Numbered from the stretch's first letter, positions 50,574 through 59,810 are shown. The stretch: 64,000 nucleotides of DNA from Streptomyces flavofungini (GCF_014650815.1 NZ_BMVR01000001.1:1-64000), one strand, 5' to 3'. Numbers and translations are program-made. Notes: generated by a model from the letters alone, not told the origin.

Positions 50574-51185
50574 GTGATCCGGGTACTTCTCGTGCACGAC
50601 GCCTGTCTGCTGCGATCGGCTCTGGCGGAACGACTCGCCCGTGAGCCCGACTTGGAGGTGTTCCACACGCCATGGGGTGCCGCCCGACGCCGCCTCGGCT
50701 CGGTGCGGCCCGATCTGTGCGTCGCCGATCTCGACTGCGAGACCGGGTACGCGCTCGCGCCGCTCGGCGAGCTCAAGACCACCGCGACCGGCACGGGCAC
50801 CCGCTGCCCGCTGCTCGTCCTCGCCTCGGCGCACCGGCCGGGGCTGCTGCGCCGGGCCCTGGACGCGGGCGCGGTCGGCTTCGTCGACAAGGCGAGCGTG
50901 CCCGAGCAGCTGCTCACCGCGATCAGACAGGTGGCGGCCGGGGTGCGCTACGTCGACGACTCGCTCGGCTTCGGATTCCTGAAGGCCGCCCAGATGCCGC
51001 TGACCCAGCGGGAGTTGAGCGTGTTGACGCTGGCCGCCGGAGGGGCGTCCGTCGCGGAGATAGCGCACCGGCTACATCTGTCGAACGGCACGGTACGCAA
51101 CTACATGGCCGCGATCACCCGGAAGACCGGGGCCCGCAACAAGGTCGACGCGATCAGGATTTCCTTAGGGGAGGGCTGGGTGTGA
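50574..51185 (+). CDS. ramR: RamR/AmfR-type response regulator
   Basis: A 203-residue NarL/FixJ-type regulator starting at GTG 50574. The receiver has LLVHDACLLRSALAERL, a candidate aspartate in VADLDCETGYALAP and the lysine in GFVDKASVPEQL. The helix-turn-helix is LTQRELSVLTLAAGGASVAE through SNGTVRNYMAAITRKTGARN. The receiver lacks the usual double acidic start (H-D not E-D), typical of atypical RamR/AmfR regulators. No kinase is adjacent. A TTA leucine codon lies at 51165-51167, so translation should need the bldA tRNA. It abuts the convergent exporter gene with no gap. Confidence 0.88.
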   Translation: MIRVLLVHDACLLRSALAERLAREPDLEVFHTPWGAARRRLGSVRPDLCVADLDCETGYALAPLGELKTTATGTGTRCPLLVLASAHRPGLLRRALDAGAVGFVDKASVPEQLLTAIRQVAAGVRYVDDSLGFGFLKAAQMPLTQRELSVLTLAAGGASVAEIAHRLHLSNGTVRNYMAAITRKTGARNKVDAIRISLGEGWV

Positions 51186-53045
51186 TCAGGGCAGGACCGG
51201 GTGCGCGACGGCCGTCGGGTTCCAGTTGCCCGCCAGGTCGCGGTACAGCTCCGAGCGCTTGAGCAGTTCGCCGTGCCGGCCGCAGTCCGTACGGGGTCCG
51301 TCGAGGACCAGGACGCGGTCGGCGCGGCGGGCCGAGCTGATGCGGTGCGCGACGACGATGAGCGTGCCGCCGGGCCGGGCGGCGAAGGCGCGCTCGGCGC
51401 GGGACTCCGCCTCCGGGTCGAGATGACAGGTCGCCTCGTCGAGCACGGCGAGTTCGGCGTACGCGACATAGGCGCGGGTCAGGGCGATGAGCTGGCGTTC
51501 GCCCGCCGACAGCGCCGCCGGTTCGAGCCGCGCCCCGAGCCCGCCGAGGCGCTCGGCGAGCGGGCCGAGGCCGACGGCGTGGGCGGCGTCGAGGAGTTCG
51601 GCGTCCGGCACCGGGTCGGAGCGCAGATAGCGCAGGTTCTCCCCCAGGGTGCCGCCGAAGACGTACGCCTCCTGCGGGATGAGGACGCGGCGCGCCACCG
51701 CCCCCTCGTCCCGCGCGTCCCGCCCGGCCACCAGCACGCTGCCGCTCCCCGGCGCCAGCATCCCCGCGACGAGGCCCGCGAGCGTCGACTTGCCGACCCC
51801 GCTGGGCCCGACGACGGCCAGGTGCCCGCCGCGCGGCAGGACCAGGTCGAGGTCGCGGATGACGGGTTCGGCGTGGGGGCCGTAGGCGAAGGTGACGGAG
51901 GTGAGGTGGAGGGCGGGGGGTGCCGTCGTCGGGGATGGTTCCGGCTCGGCGGGGGTCTTCGTCAAGGCGGGCGCGGTGGTCCCGGCCTCGGACCCGGCCC
52001 CGGCCCCGGTCACCGGCACCGAGCCGCCGGTCTCCGGAAGTGCCGCCGCCCCGGAAGCCCCCTCGGCCCCCCGGACCTCCCCCGTCTCCTCCGGCACCAG
52101 CCGCCGCAGGATCACCACCAGGCGTGTGCCCGCCGAGCCCAGGCCGTGGACCAGGTTGTGCAGGGCCGGGAGGAGGGCCTGGGTGACGTAGGTGAGGGCG
52201 CCGACGAGTTCGCCCGGGGTGACGTCGTGGGACAGGAGCCAGGGGCCGGTGGCGAGCAGCAGCACGAGGGGGAGCTGGCCGCCCAGCGCGAGGGAGCCGA
52301 TGCGGACGACGGACCAGCGGGCCAGGGTGCGTGACGTCTCGTACTCGGTGCTGAGGCGGTCCTCGACGGCGGCGGCCGTCGGCTCCTCGGCGCCCGCGGC
52401 GGTGACGTCCCGCAACCCGGGGCAGACGGCGCCGAGTTCGGTCGCGATGCCCTCGTCGGCGGCGAGGTAGTCCTCCTGGCGGCGGGCCAGCGGGCGCAGG
52501 GTCAGGACGAACAGGCCGACACCCGCGACCAGCGGCGGCGCCACGACCAGGACGAGCAGCGGGGCCAGGGTGCACAGGCCGATCAGCGCACCCACGGCCG
52601 TGAACACGAAGGACCGCGACACCATCACCAGGCCCGCGAAGGTGTCCCGCGCGGTCTCCACCTGCTGGGTGAGCCGCGACACGGCGGCGCTGTCGGCCTC
52701 CTCGATGCCGCGCGCCACGACGTGCCGCACGAGCACGTCCCGCATCGGCTCGACCAGCCGGGCCACCGCACGGAACACCTGCCCGGTGCCGTACGCCGCG
52801 ACCAGCACCCCGCCCGCGGCGGCGAGCAGCCAGCCGAGACCGACGGCTCCGTCTCCGGCGAGGAACCCGTCGTCGAGGGCGTGCGCCAGGGCGTACCCGG
52901 TGAGGAAGGTCTGGCCGGTCTCCAGGACGGACCAGAAGGCGATCTGGGCGACCACCCACCGGCGCTCGCGCAGGAAGCGGGCGCCGCGGGCGTAGGTGCC
53001 CGTGCCGCCGCCTGACGCTGCGCCGCTCCCGCCCTTGCGGCTCAC
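51186..53045 (-). CDS. ramB: ABC exporter half-transporter (RamB-like)
   Basis: A 619-residue exporter half with an N-terminal six-helix domain (ERRWVVAQIAFWSVLETGQT to ~310) and a C-terminal ATPase. Walker A is GPSGVGKSTL, the signature is a variant LSAGERQLIA and Walker B is LAVLDEATCHLDPE with the normal glutamate. It starts at GTG overlapping the stop of the partner gene. Together with that partner it should export the modified lanthipeptide. In SapB-type clusters two such genes are standard. A Pro/Ala-rich linker separates the two domains. Confidence 0.9.
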   Translation of the reverse strand: MSRKGGSGAASGGGTGTYARGARFLRERRWVVAQIAFWSVLETGQTFLTGYALAHALDDGFLAGDGAVGLGWLLAAAGGVLVAAYGTGQVFRAVARLVEPMRDVLVRHVVARGIEEADSAAVSRLTQQVETARDTFAGLVMVSRSFVFTAVGALIGLCTLAPLLVLVVAPPLVAGVGLFVLTLRPLARRQEDYLAADEGIATELGAVCPGLRDVTAAGAEEPTAAAVEDRLSTEYETSRTLARWSVVRIGSLALGGQLPLVLLLATGPWLLSHDVTPGELVGALTYVTQALLPALHNLVHGLGSAGTRLVVILRRLVPEETGEVRGAEGASGAAALPETGGSVPVTGAGAGSEAGTTAPALTKTPAEPEPSPTTAPPALHLTSVTFAYGPHAEPVIRDLDLVLPRGGHLAVVGPSGVGKSTLAGLVAGMLAPGSGSVLVAGRDARDEGAVARRVLIPQEAYVFGGTLGENLRYLRSDPVPDAELLDAAHAVGLGPLAERLGGLGARLEPAALSAGERQLIALTRAYVAYAELAVLDEATCHLDPEAESRAERAFAARPGGTLIVVAHRISSARRADRVLVLDGPRTDCGRHGELLKRSELYRDLAGNWNPTAVAHPVLP

Positions 53046-54781
53046 TCGCCTCCCTCCCCTTCCTCGGCTCCGTCCCCGTCCCCGTCCTCCTGCTGCTCGA
53101 ACGCCCCTCTGTAGTCCGGGAGTTGCCACAGCCGTTCATGCGCGTCGAAGGCACGGATCCGGCCGCCTTCGAGCCAGGCCACGGCGTCCGCGCGGGCGGC
53201 GGTGGCGGCGCGGTGGGCGACGATCAGGCGGGTGCGGGACGGACCGGTGCGCAACAGGGCCTCCGCGACGCGGTGCTCGGTGACCGTGTCCAGGCTGGAG
53301 AGGGCGTCGTCGAGGATCATGAGCCGCCCGCCCCGGGCGAACGCGCGGGCCAGGCCGAGGCGTTGGGCCTCACCACCGGACAGGGGCGCGGCCGTGCAGG
53401 TGGTGGCGTAGCCCTCGGGGAGGCTGCGGACGAACCCGTCGGCGCAGGCGGCGTCGGCGGCGCGCCGGACGCTGTCGCGGGTGGGGCGGGGTTCGCCGAA
53501 GCCGATGGTGTCCTCGATGGTGGCGCCGAGCAGCGCGGGCCGCTCGAAGGCGTAGCCGATGTGGCGGCGCAGCTCCGCGCGGGTGAGGTTCCCGAGCGGT
53601 ACGCCGTCCAGGAGGACCGTGCCCTGATCGGGGTCGGCGAGACGGCCCGCGAGGGCGGCGAGCAGTGACTTGCCCGCGCCGGAGCGGCCGACGACGGCGA
53701 CGGTGCGCCCGCCGGGGACGGTCAGGTCGACGCCGTCGAGAACGGTGCGCCCGCCGCGCCGGGCGGTGACGCCTCGTAGCTCCAAGGCGCCTTTTCCTGC
53801 GGGGAGTCGGGCGTCGCCGTGCCGGGTGGCCGGTATCTCCTGGACCTCGGCGAGCCTGCCCGCCGAGGCCTTGGCCCGCACCAGGCCGCCGAGCTGGCCC
53901 ACCAGCACGCCGACGCCGGTGGCGAGGGCCGCGTACCGGATGGCCGCGAGCAACTCCCCCACCGACAAGCGGTGCTGGAGGATCAGGTAGCACGCCATGG
54001 CGACGACGCCGATCTGCAGGAGCGGCGCGAGGGCGACGGCCTGGGCCTGCGAGCGCGCCTGCACGTGCCACATCCGGACGCCCTGCCGGGCGAGTTCGGG
54101 CAGCGGCGCGAGCACCCGCGCCGCCTCCTTGCGCTCGGTGTGCGCGGCGGCGATGGTCCGGGCCCCGCCGATCGCCTCGGTGAGACGGCCCGCGATGTCG
54201 CCCTGGATGGTCTGGTACTGGGCCACGCAGTCCGACGACGCCCGCGTGAACGCCCGCAGGAGCAGCACCAGAACCGGGGCCCCGCCGAGGAAGACGGCCG
54301 CGAGCCAGAAGTCGATGAGGCCGAGCGCCACGACGGCGCCGACGGGTGCGGCGACGGCCGCGAAGAGCCCGGCGAGCACGGCGGGCGCGGTACCGGCCTG
54401 CGCCGCGTTGCCGACCAGGCGGGCCACCAGGTCACCGGCCGGGAAGCGGGCGGTGGCGCGCGGGCCGACGGCGAGAACATGACGTACGAGACGGCCGCGC
54501 AGCCACAGGGTGGTGCGGGCGGCCGTGGTCGCGGAGAGCACTTCCTCACCGGCGTCGAGGGCGGCCATGAGGCCGACGAGGGCGGCGCACCACAGCACCC
54601 AGCCGGTCGCGTCGTTCCCGGCGAGCACGGCGTCGAGGGCGCGGCCGATGGCGAGCGGAAGGAGCAGGCCCGCTCCCGTGCCCGCGAGGCTGAGCAGGCA
54701 CAGGACGAGGCAGCGCCCCGTGTTGTACCGGGTGGACTCGGTCAAGAGGCGGCGCTGTGCGGCCTGTTCGGTGGTCGGCAT
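53042..54781 (-). CDS. ramA: ABC exporter half-transporter (RamA-like)
   Basis: A 579-residue exporter half starting at ATG 54781. Membrane helices fill residues ~20-310 (CLVLCLLSLAGTGAGLLLPL early). The ATPase has Walker A GRSGAGKSLLAALAG, signature LSGGEAQRLGLARAFAR and Walker B LMILDDALSSLD. The catalytic glutamate is replaced by Asp (LDDA), the pattern of the degenerate site in heterodimeric exporters. It overlaps ramB and lies downstream of the precursor gene, separated by a hairpin. Confidence 0.9.
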   Translation of the reverse strand: MPTTEQAAQRRLLTESTRYNTGRCLVLCLLSLAGTGAGLLLPLAIGRALDAVLAGNDATGWVLWCAALVGLMAALDAGEEVLSATTAARTTLWLRGRLVRHVLAVGPRATARFPAGDLVARLVGNAAQAGTAPAVLAGLFAAVAAPVGAVVALGLIDFWLAAVFLGGAPVLVLLLRAFTRASSDCVAQYQTIQGDIAGRLTEAIGGARTIAAAHTERKEAARVLAPLPELARQGVRMWHVQARSQAQAVALAPLLQIGVVAMACYLILQHRLSVGELLAAIRYAALATGVGVLVGQLGGLVRAKASAGRLAEVQEIPATRHGDARLPAGKGALELRGVTARRGGRTVLDGVDLTVPGGRTVAVVGRSGAGKSLLAALAGRLADPDQGTVLLDGVPLGNLTRAELRRHIGYAFERPALLGATIEDTIGFGEPRPTRDSVRRAADAACADGFVRSLPEGYATTCTAAPLSGGEAQRLGLARAFARGGRLMILDDALSSLDTVTEHRVAEALLRTGPSRTRLIVAHRAATAARADAVAWLEGGRIRAFDAHERLWQLPDYRGAFEQQEDGDGDGAEEGEGGE

Positions 54782-54811
54782 GGCGGGGCGGGACCTCTCG
54801 GAAGCCGTCGA

Positions 54812-54846
54812 GCCCGGGCGGCCCACCGAGGTGGCGCCGCCCGGGC
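54812..54846 (-). terminator. Hairpin between precursor and exporter genes
   Basis: Arms GCCCGGGCGGC and GCCGCCCGGGC form a perfect 11-bp stem, capped by an inner CCACC/GGTGG. It may partly terminate or stabilise the transcript so that the precursor is made in excess over the exporter. Confidence 0.65.
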
Positions 54847-54863
54847 CCGTCACTGACTTGAGC

Positions 54864-54992
54864 TCACAGACAAAGCAGGAAGCTCGCCTGGCTGGCGCAC
54901 AGCAGCAGGCTGACCTGGCTGCCGCCGCCGTGGCCGCCGCCGCCACCGGTCATCTCGTCGGACTCCATGTTCTGCAGGTCGAGAAGCGCCAT
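54864..54992 (-). CDS. ramS: SapB/AmfS-like class III lanthipeptide precursor
   Basis: A 42-residue precursor, too short for usual gene finders. The leader starts MALLDLQNMESDEMTGG, with the LLDLQ motif needed for class III synthetases. The core begins near Ser25 and contains two Ser-x2-Ser-x3-Cys units, S25-S28-C32 (SQVSLLLC) and S34-S37-C41 (SQASFLLC), ideal for two lanthionine or labionin rings. The leader closely resembles AmfS of S. griseus, as recalled. AAAGG lies 7 nt upstream of the ATG. The product should be a hydrophobic SapB/AmfS-like surfactant peptide aiding aerial growth. Confidence 0.95.
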   Translation of the reverse strand: MALLDLQNMESDEMTGGGGGHGGGSQVSLLLCASQASFLLCL

Positions 54993-55059
54993 CGTCGTGC
55001 CTTTCTTTATGGGGACATCGTGCGTTGTGGTGGTACTGGCCGTGCGGGTGGTGCGTTTT

Positions 55060-57885
55060 TCACGGCCCCGCCTCGCGGTGGGGCCGGTCGGTGGGCCGCC
55101 TCAGGGGCGGCAGGAACGGCAGGTGGGCGCGGGCGCCGGGGGGCCGTTCGGTGTCGAGCGCGGCGCCGAGGGCGAGCAGGCAGCCCGCGGTGCCGGTGTG
55201 CAGGTCCATGGACAGGCGCAGCAACTGGTTGCCGGGGAAGGCGAGATGGCGCTCGTACGGCATGGCGAACCAGCCGAGGCCGTCGATCTGGCCGTCGAGG
55301 CGGGCGGCGGTTTCCGCGCTCGGCTCGGTCGCCCCCGGCGCGTACTGCGTGCGGCTCAGGTGCAGGATCATCCCCGCGCGGCCCTGGACGAGCCCGGGGT
55401 GCGCGCAGAAGCGGGAGCTCGCGGCGGTCAGGATGCCGGTGCGGGCCGCGGCGAACTGCTCGTCGTCGCGGTACGTGAGGTAGTCGTCGAGGACCATGCC
55501 GATGCCGACGCTGCCGTCACCCAGATAGGGCATGGTGCGCCAGCCCTCGTCCACGGCGAGCCCCCCGTCGCGCTGCGGCACGCACCGGGCGAGGTCCGCG
55601 CGCAGGGCCTGGGCGGCCAGGTCCAGGAAGCCCGGGGCGCCGTGGCGGTCGTACAGGCGCAGGAAGAGCAGGGCGGGTCCGGCGGCGCCGTGGAGGAGCC
55701 CGGCGCGCCGCGAACCGGCCGGTGAGCCCGACCCCTGTGCGGACCCCGCGGCAGCCGCGCCCTCCCTGGAAGCGCCCCCGGAAGCCCCGGGCGCTCCCTC
55801 CGAAGCCGCCTCCGCCGCCACCATCCGGCTCGCCAGGATCCGCGCCGCCCGCAGCGCGTGCTCGTCCAGGTCCCGCTCCCCCGTGGAACGGGCCAGGCCG
55901 TCCAGGGCGAGGCCGAGACCGGCGAGGCCGCCGTACAGGTCGGACGACAGGCGCTCCCAGTTCTCCTCCAGGACCAGGCCGACGAGGTCGAGGGCGCGGG
56001 TGCGGTGGCCGAGGCGGTCCAGGACGTGGGCGATGCCCGCGATGCCGTCGTGCAGGCCGAGCGGGGTGCCCTTGGGCACGGGGTCGGTGTGCTTCAGGAG
56101 CCAGTGCTCCCCGTCCTCGTACCGCTGCGCGCCGGTCTCGGCGAGCGCGTACAGCACTCCGGCCGCGCCGTACGCGAGGCCGAGCCCGCCGCCCTCGGCG
56201 AACTGCCCGACGTCACCGGGGAAGAGCCGGTCGTCACGCTCCGGTGTGGCGGAGGTGAGGAGGGCCGCGGTCATGGAGTCGCGGCTGCGGGGCCAGTCGG
56301 ACGGGTCGACGACGAAGTCCCGTACGCGACAGGCCGAGGCGGTCCGACTCCCGGGGATCGCCTCACTCCCCACGGCCTCGCTCCGGCCGGTCCCGCTCCA
56401 GGCGGCCTCGGGCTCGGCAGCCTCCGCCTCGACGACCTCCGGCTCCACGGCCCCCGTGATCTCGGCGACCGCCTGGTCCAGGAACTCCCTCGGCACCTCC
56501 GGGAATTCGCCCGCGATCACCTCCGCCAGATGCGCCGCCTTCTCGCGGTCGATGACCAGGAGCGTGGTGACGGGCAGGAACAGGGCCAGGCGCAGGCAGG
56601 CGAGGGCGTAGCGGTCGATGCCGGTGCCGCTGCGGTCGGCGGGCGCCACGAAGCCGGGGTGCGCGACGGCCTGGCGTCCCGGCTGGTCCACTCCGGCGGC
56701 GGCCTCGAAGTCGAGGAGGGAGACGGACTGTTCGTCGGGCGCGACCATGATGTTGAACAGGTGCAGGTCGTTGAAGACGACGCCGCGCTCGTGCACGGCG
56801 GCGACGGCCTCCTCCACCAGGGCGTGGATCCGCAGGGCCCAGCGCGTGTACGCGGAGATGTCCTCGGCGGACGGCTCGTGGACGCACAGCGGATGGCGGT
56901 CCGCGAAGAAGGAGTTGAGGGTGCGGCCCGCCAGGAAGTCCATGACGAGGAAGCGGTGGCCGCCGAGTTCGAACCAGTCCCGCACCTCGGGGGCGATGCC
57001 GAGCCCCGACAGCTTCTCCAGGGCGTCCTTCTCGCGTTCCAGGCGGGTGACGGCGTCGGCGCCGTCGGCGGCGAGGCCCGCGTGCGGACGGCCCTCCTTC
57101 AGGACGACCTTCCGGCCGTCGCGGGTGTCCGTACCGACGTACACGCCACCGCCGTTGGAGAAGTGCAGGGCCTTCTCCAGGCGGTACGGGAGGTCCTTGA
57201 CGTTGGTCGCGTCGCGGGCGTCGAGGTGCGGCTTCAGGAAGTCGGGCAGCGTCACCCAGGACGGCACCTTGAAGGCCGGTTCGCGCGAGTCCGGCACGAG
57301 CCGGCCCTCGCCGTCCTCGATCGCGGAGACCATCCGGCCGCGCCCGTCGTCGCACACGCGGCGCGTGAAGGCGCCGTAGCGTACATACAGCGGGCCCTCG
57401 CCCCAGCGCAGATCGGTGAGGATGTAGGGACCCTCGCGGCCGTCGAGTATCTCGCCCAACTCACGTAACACAGTGTGTAGTTGCTGTTCGTCGGCGGGGT
57501 ACACGGTGACGAACTTGCCGCTCTTGTCGCGGCCCGCGTACTTGCTGTTGCGCAGCAGGAGCAGCGGCGGGCCCGGCACGAACTTGAACGGCACCCGGCG
57601 CGGCACGCAGTAGTCCCAGACGGCCGCGGCGATCTCGTCGGCGTTGGCCCGGGTGGCGGAGACGTGGATCTTCCAGCCCTGCTGGGGCGACGGCAGCGCG
57701 GTGCCCTCGTCGTCGACGGGGACCAGGGTCAGCCAGTCACCGGCGCGCTCGGAGCGCCAGCCGGCGGGGACGGCGCGGCGGGCGGTCGCGTACACCGTGC
57801 CGGCCTGTGCGAGCGCGGACAGCCGGTCCGGGGTCTCGTAGAAGTGTCTGTCGGCCAGACAGTAGACCTCGTACCGCTTGTCCAT
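55060..57885 (-). CDS. ramC: Class III lanthipeptide synthetase (LanKC, RamC/AmfT)
   Basis: A 941-residue three-domain synthetase. Residues 1-~205 are the lyase-like part (MDKRYEVYCLADRHFYETP; NSKYAGRDKSGKFVTVYPA). About 215-510 form a Ser/Thr kinase with VVLKEGRP lysine, the catalytic FNDLHLFNIM near 370 and LLDFEAAAG near 392. About 560-910 are the cyclase (GLAYGAAGVLYALAETGAQR, GLHDGIAGIAHVLDRLGHRT). LanC zinc ligands are missing (LGDGSVGIG where GWCYG is expected), as usual in class III. It phosphorylates Ser/Thr, eliminates phosphate and closes the rings of the downstream precursor. Confidence 0.95.
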   Translation of the reverse strand: MDKRYEVYCLADRHFYETPDRLSALAQAGTVYATARRAVPAGWRSERAGDWLTLVPVDDEGTALPSPQQGWKIHVSATRANADEIAAAVWDYCVPRRVPFKFVPGPPLLLLRNSKYAGRDKSGKFVTVYPADEQQLHTVLRELGEILDGREGPYILTDLRWGEGPLYVRYGAFTRRVCDDGRGRMVSAIEDGEGRLVPDSREPAFKVPSWVTLPDFLKPHLDARDATNVKDLPYRLEKALHFSNGGGVYVGTDTRDGRKVVLKEGRPHAGLAADGADAVTRLEREKDALEKLSGLGIAPEVRDWFELGGHRFLVMDFLAGRTLNSFFADRHPLCVHEPSAEDISAYTRWALRIHALVEEAVAAVHERGVVFNDLHLFNIMVAPDEQSVSLLDFEAAAGVDQPGRQAVAHPGFVAPADRSGTGIDRYALACLRLALFLPVTTLLVIDREKAAHLAEVIAGEFPEVPREFLDQAVAEITGAVEPEVVEAEAAEPEAAWSGTGRSEAVGSEAIPGSRTASACRVRDFVVDPSDWPRSRDSMTAALLTSATPERDDRLFPGDVGQFAEGGGLGLAYGAAGVLYALAETGAQRYEDGEHWLLKHTDPVPKGTPLGLHDGIAGIAHVLDRLGHRTRALDLVGLVLEENWERLSSDLYGGLAGLGLALDGLARSTGERDLDEHALRAARILASRMVAAEAASEGAPGASGGASREGAAAAGSAQGSGSPAGSRRAGLLHGAAGPALLFLRLYDRHGAPGFLDLAAQALRADLARCVPQRDGGLAVDEGWRTMPYLGDGSVGIGMVLDDYLTYRDDEQFAAARTGILTAASSRFCAHPGLVQGRAGMILHLSRTQYAPGATEPSAETAARLDGQIDGLGWFAMPYERHLAFPGNQLLRLSMDLHTGTAGCLLALGAALDTERPPGARAHLPFLPPLRRPTDRPHREAGP

Positions 57886-57943
57886 GGGTCCCCTCCCCGC
57901 GCTGTGTCGCGATGAGACTTCCAGGACACCCCGGGGGCCGGAC

Positions 57944-57994
57944 AGTCACGTCTGTCATCGACTCACCGTGCGGAACTCATGCGTAAAGTCACGT
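57944..57994. promoter_or_regulatory. Direct repeats in ramC promoter region
   Basis: Two AGTCACGT octamers lie 43 bp apart (57944-57951 and 57987-57994), about 60-110 bp upstream of the ramC ATG. They are candidate binding sites for the RamR-like regulator; spacing of about four helical turns fits. The assignment is inference. Confidence 0.4.
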
Positions 57995-58098
57995 TCGAGC
58001 GGACTTCGAGCATGTGATGGCGGTCCGGTGTACGGGGCCCGCGCAGGGCCGTGAGTGCCGGGTGCCGCACGGCGGGCGCGGGGCGGTGTCGGCGGGTT

Positions 58099-58332
58099 CT
58101 AGTCTTCCGGCGGGAACACCACCTCCCCGCTGCCGAGCAGCGTGATGGTGATGGCCTCGACCGGGCAGCTCTCGGCCGCCTCCAGGATCTTCTCGGCGGC
58201 GTCCGTCTCGGGGTGCGTGGGGTGCGACTGGCGGGCGGTGTCGAGGGTGAAGCCGTCCGGCGCGGTGCCCACGCACATCCCGGAGCCGATGCACACCGAC
58301 CGGTCGACCTCGACGTGCCAGCGGTCGCCCAT
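58099..58332 (-). CDS. Ferredoxin, P450-associated type
   Basis: A 77-residue small ferredoxin. The iron-sulfur ligands are CIGSGMC and the later CPVEAI, the C-x5-C...CP pattern of single-cluster 3Fe-4S ferredoxins that serve cytochromes P450. Its ATG overlaps the aldehyde dehydrogenase stop (TGATG), so the two are coupled. No P450 gene lies in the window; the partner must be elsewhere. Confidence 0.9.
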   Translation of the reverse strand: MGDRWHVEVDRSVCIGSGMCVGTAPDGFTLDTARQSHPTHPETDAAEKILEAAESCPVEAITITLLGSGEVVFPPED

Positions 58333-59810
58333 CAGGCACCGCCCCCGTCACCGGGGGCCTGGTACCCGGTGGGCAGGTGGATCATCTTGTGCTCGAAGTA
58401 CTCGCCGTAGCCCTCGGGCCCGAACTCCCGCCCCAGACCGGAGTTCTTGTAGCCGCCGAACGGGCCGAGCATGTCGAGGCTGAAGGCGTTCACGGAGTAC
58501 GTGCCGGTGCGCACCCGGCGCGCCACGTCGATGCCGCGCTCGACGTCGGCGGTCCACACGCTGCCGCTGAGGCCGTACTCGGAGTCGTTGGCGATGCGGA
58601 CGGCCTCGTCCTCGTCGCCGTACGGCAGCAGACAGATGACGGGGCCGAAGATCTCCTCGCGGGCGATGCGCATGGAGTTGTCGACACCGCCGAAGAGCGT
58701 CGGCTCCACGTACCAGCCCTGGTCGAGCCCCGCCGGACGGCCGCCCCCGGCCAGGATCTTGGCGCCCTCCTCCTGCCCGATCCGGATGTAGTCGAGCGAG
58801 CGGCGCTGCTGCCGTTCGGCCACCAGCGGGCCGAGTTCGGTCCCGGGGTCCATCGGGTCACCGACCTTCAGGGCGGACGCGGCGGTGGCGAAGGCGTCGG
58901 CGAACTCGTCGTAGCGCGAGCGCGGGAGCAGGATGCGGGTCTGGGCCACGCACGCCTGGCCGTTGATCATCCACGCGAACGGCACGATCCCGGCGACGGC
59001 GCCCGCGAGGTCGGCGTCGGGGAGGATCACGGCGGCCGACTTGCCGCCGAGTTCCAGGGTGACGCGGGTGAGGTTGCGGGCGCAGACCTCCATCACCCTC
59101 TTCCCGGCGGCGACGGAGCCGGTGAAGGACACCTTGTCGACGCCCGGGTGCCCGACCAGGTACTCACTGACCTCGCGGTCGGCCGAGAGGATCGAGAGCA
59201 CGCCGTCCGGGAGCCCCGCCGCAGCGGCGATCTCGGCGAGGATGTACGCGTCGAGCGGCGCCTCCGGCGAGGTCTTCAGGATCACCGGGCACCCGGCGAG
59301 CAGCGCGGGCGCGAGCTTGGCGGCGGCGGTGAACTGCGGGACGTTCCACGGCACCACGGCCGCGACGACGCCGACAGGCTCGCGCCGCACCAGGATCTTC
59401 CCGAGCACCCCGTCCCGCGCCTCCTCGTACGTGAAGCCGCGCGCGGTGGTGATCGCCGCGTCCCACACCATCATCGCCGACAGCGCCTGCACCATCACGG
59501 ACGCGGTGTACGGGGTGCCGTTCTCGGAGCTGATGACGCGCGCGATGTCCTCGTGCCGCGCCGCGACCCCGTCCTTGATCCGCGCGACGACCTCGATCCG
59601 CTCGGCCAACGTCATGCGCGGCCAGGGCCCGTTGTCGAAGGCCTCGCGCGCGACGGCCACGGCCCGGTCGACATCGGCGGGCGCGGCGTGCGGCACCCGC
59701 GCGAACACCTCACCGCTGTGCGGCGAGACCACCTCGATGACGTCCGTGCCGAGCGGGTCGACCAACTCCCCGCCGATGAACAGCTGTCCGTGTTCCACGA
59801 GCTCGCTCAT
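58332..59810 (-). CDS. Aldehyde dehydrogenase
   Basis: A 492-residue NAD(P)-dependent aldehyde dehydrogenase starting at ATG 59810. Motifs are VVPWNVPQFTAAAKLAPALL, FTGSVAAGKRV, the catalytic glutamate in LELGGKSAAVIL, the nucleophile in NGQACVAQTRIL and the late EEIFGPVICLLPYG. It resembles mycobacterial AldA-type enzymes found next to ferredoxin and P450 genes. Operon with the ferredoxin. A KstR-type box lies ~155 bp upstream, in the promoter region shared with the divergent hydrolase. Confidence 0.93.
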   Translation of the reverse strand: MSELVEHGQLFIGGELVDPLGTDVIEVVSPHSGEVFARVPHAAPADVDRAVAVAREAFDNGPWPRMTLAERIEVVARIKDGVAARHEDIARVISSENGTPYTASVMVQALSAMMVWDAAITTARGFTYEEARDGVLGKILVRREPVGVVAAVVPWNVPQFTAAAKLAPALLAGCPVILKTSPEAPLDAYILAEIAAAAGLPDGVLSILSADREVSEYLVGHPGVDKVSFTGSVAAGKRVMEVCARNLTRVTLELGGKSAAVILPDADLAGAVAGIVPFAWMINGQACVAQTRILLPRSRYDEFADAFATAASALKVGDPMDPGTELGPLVAERQQRRSLDYIRIGQEEGAKILAGGGRPAGLDQGWYVEPTLFGGVDNSMRIAREEIFGPVICLLPYGDEDEAVRIANDSEYGLSGSVWTADVERGIDVARRVRTGTYSVNAFSLDMLGPFGGYKNSGLGREFGPEGYGEYFEHKMIHLPTGYQAPGDGGGA

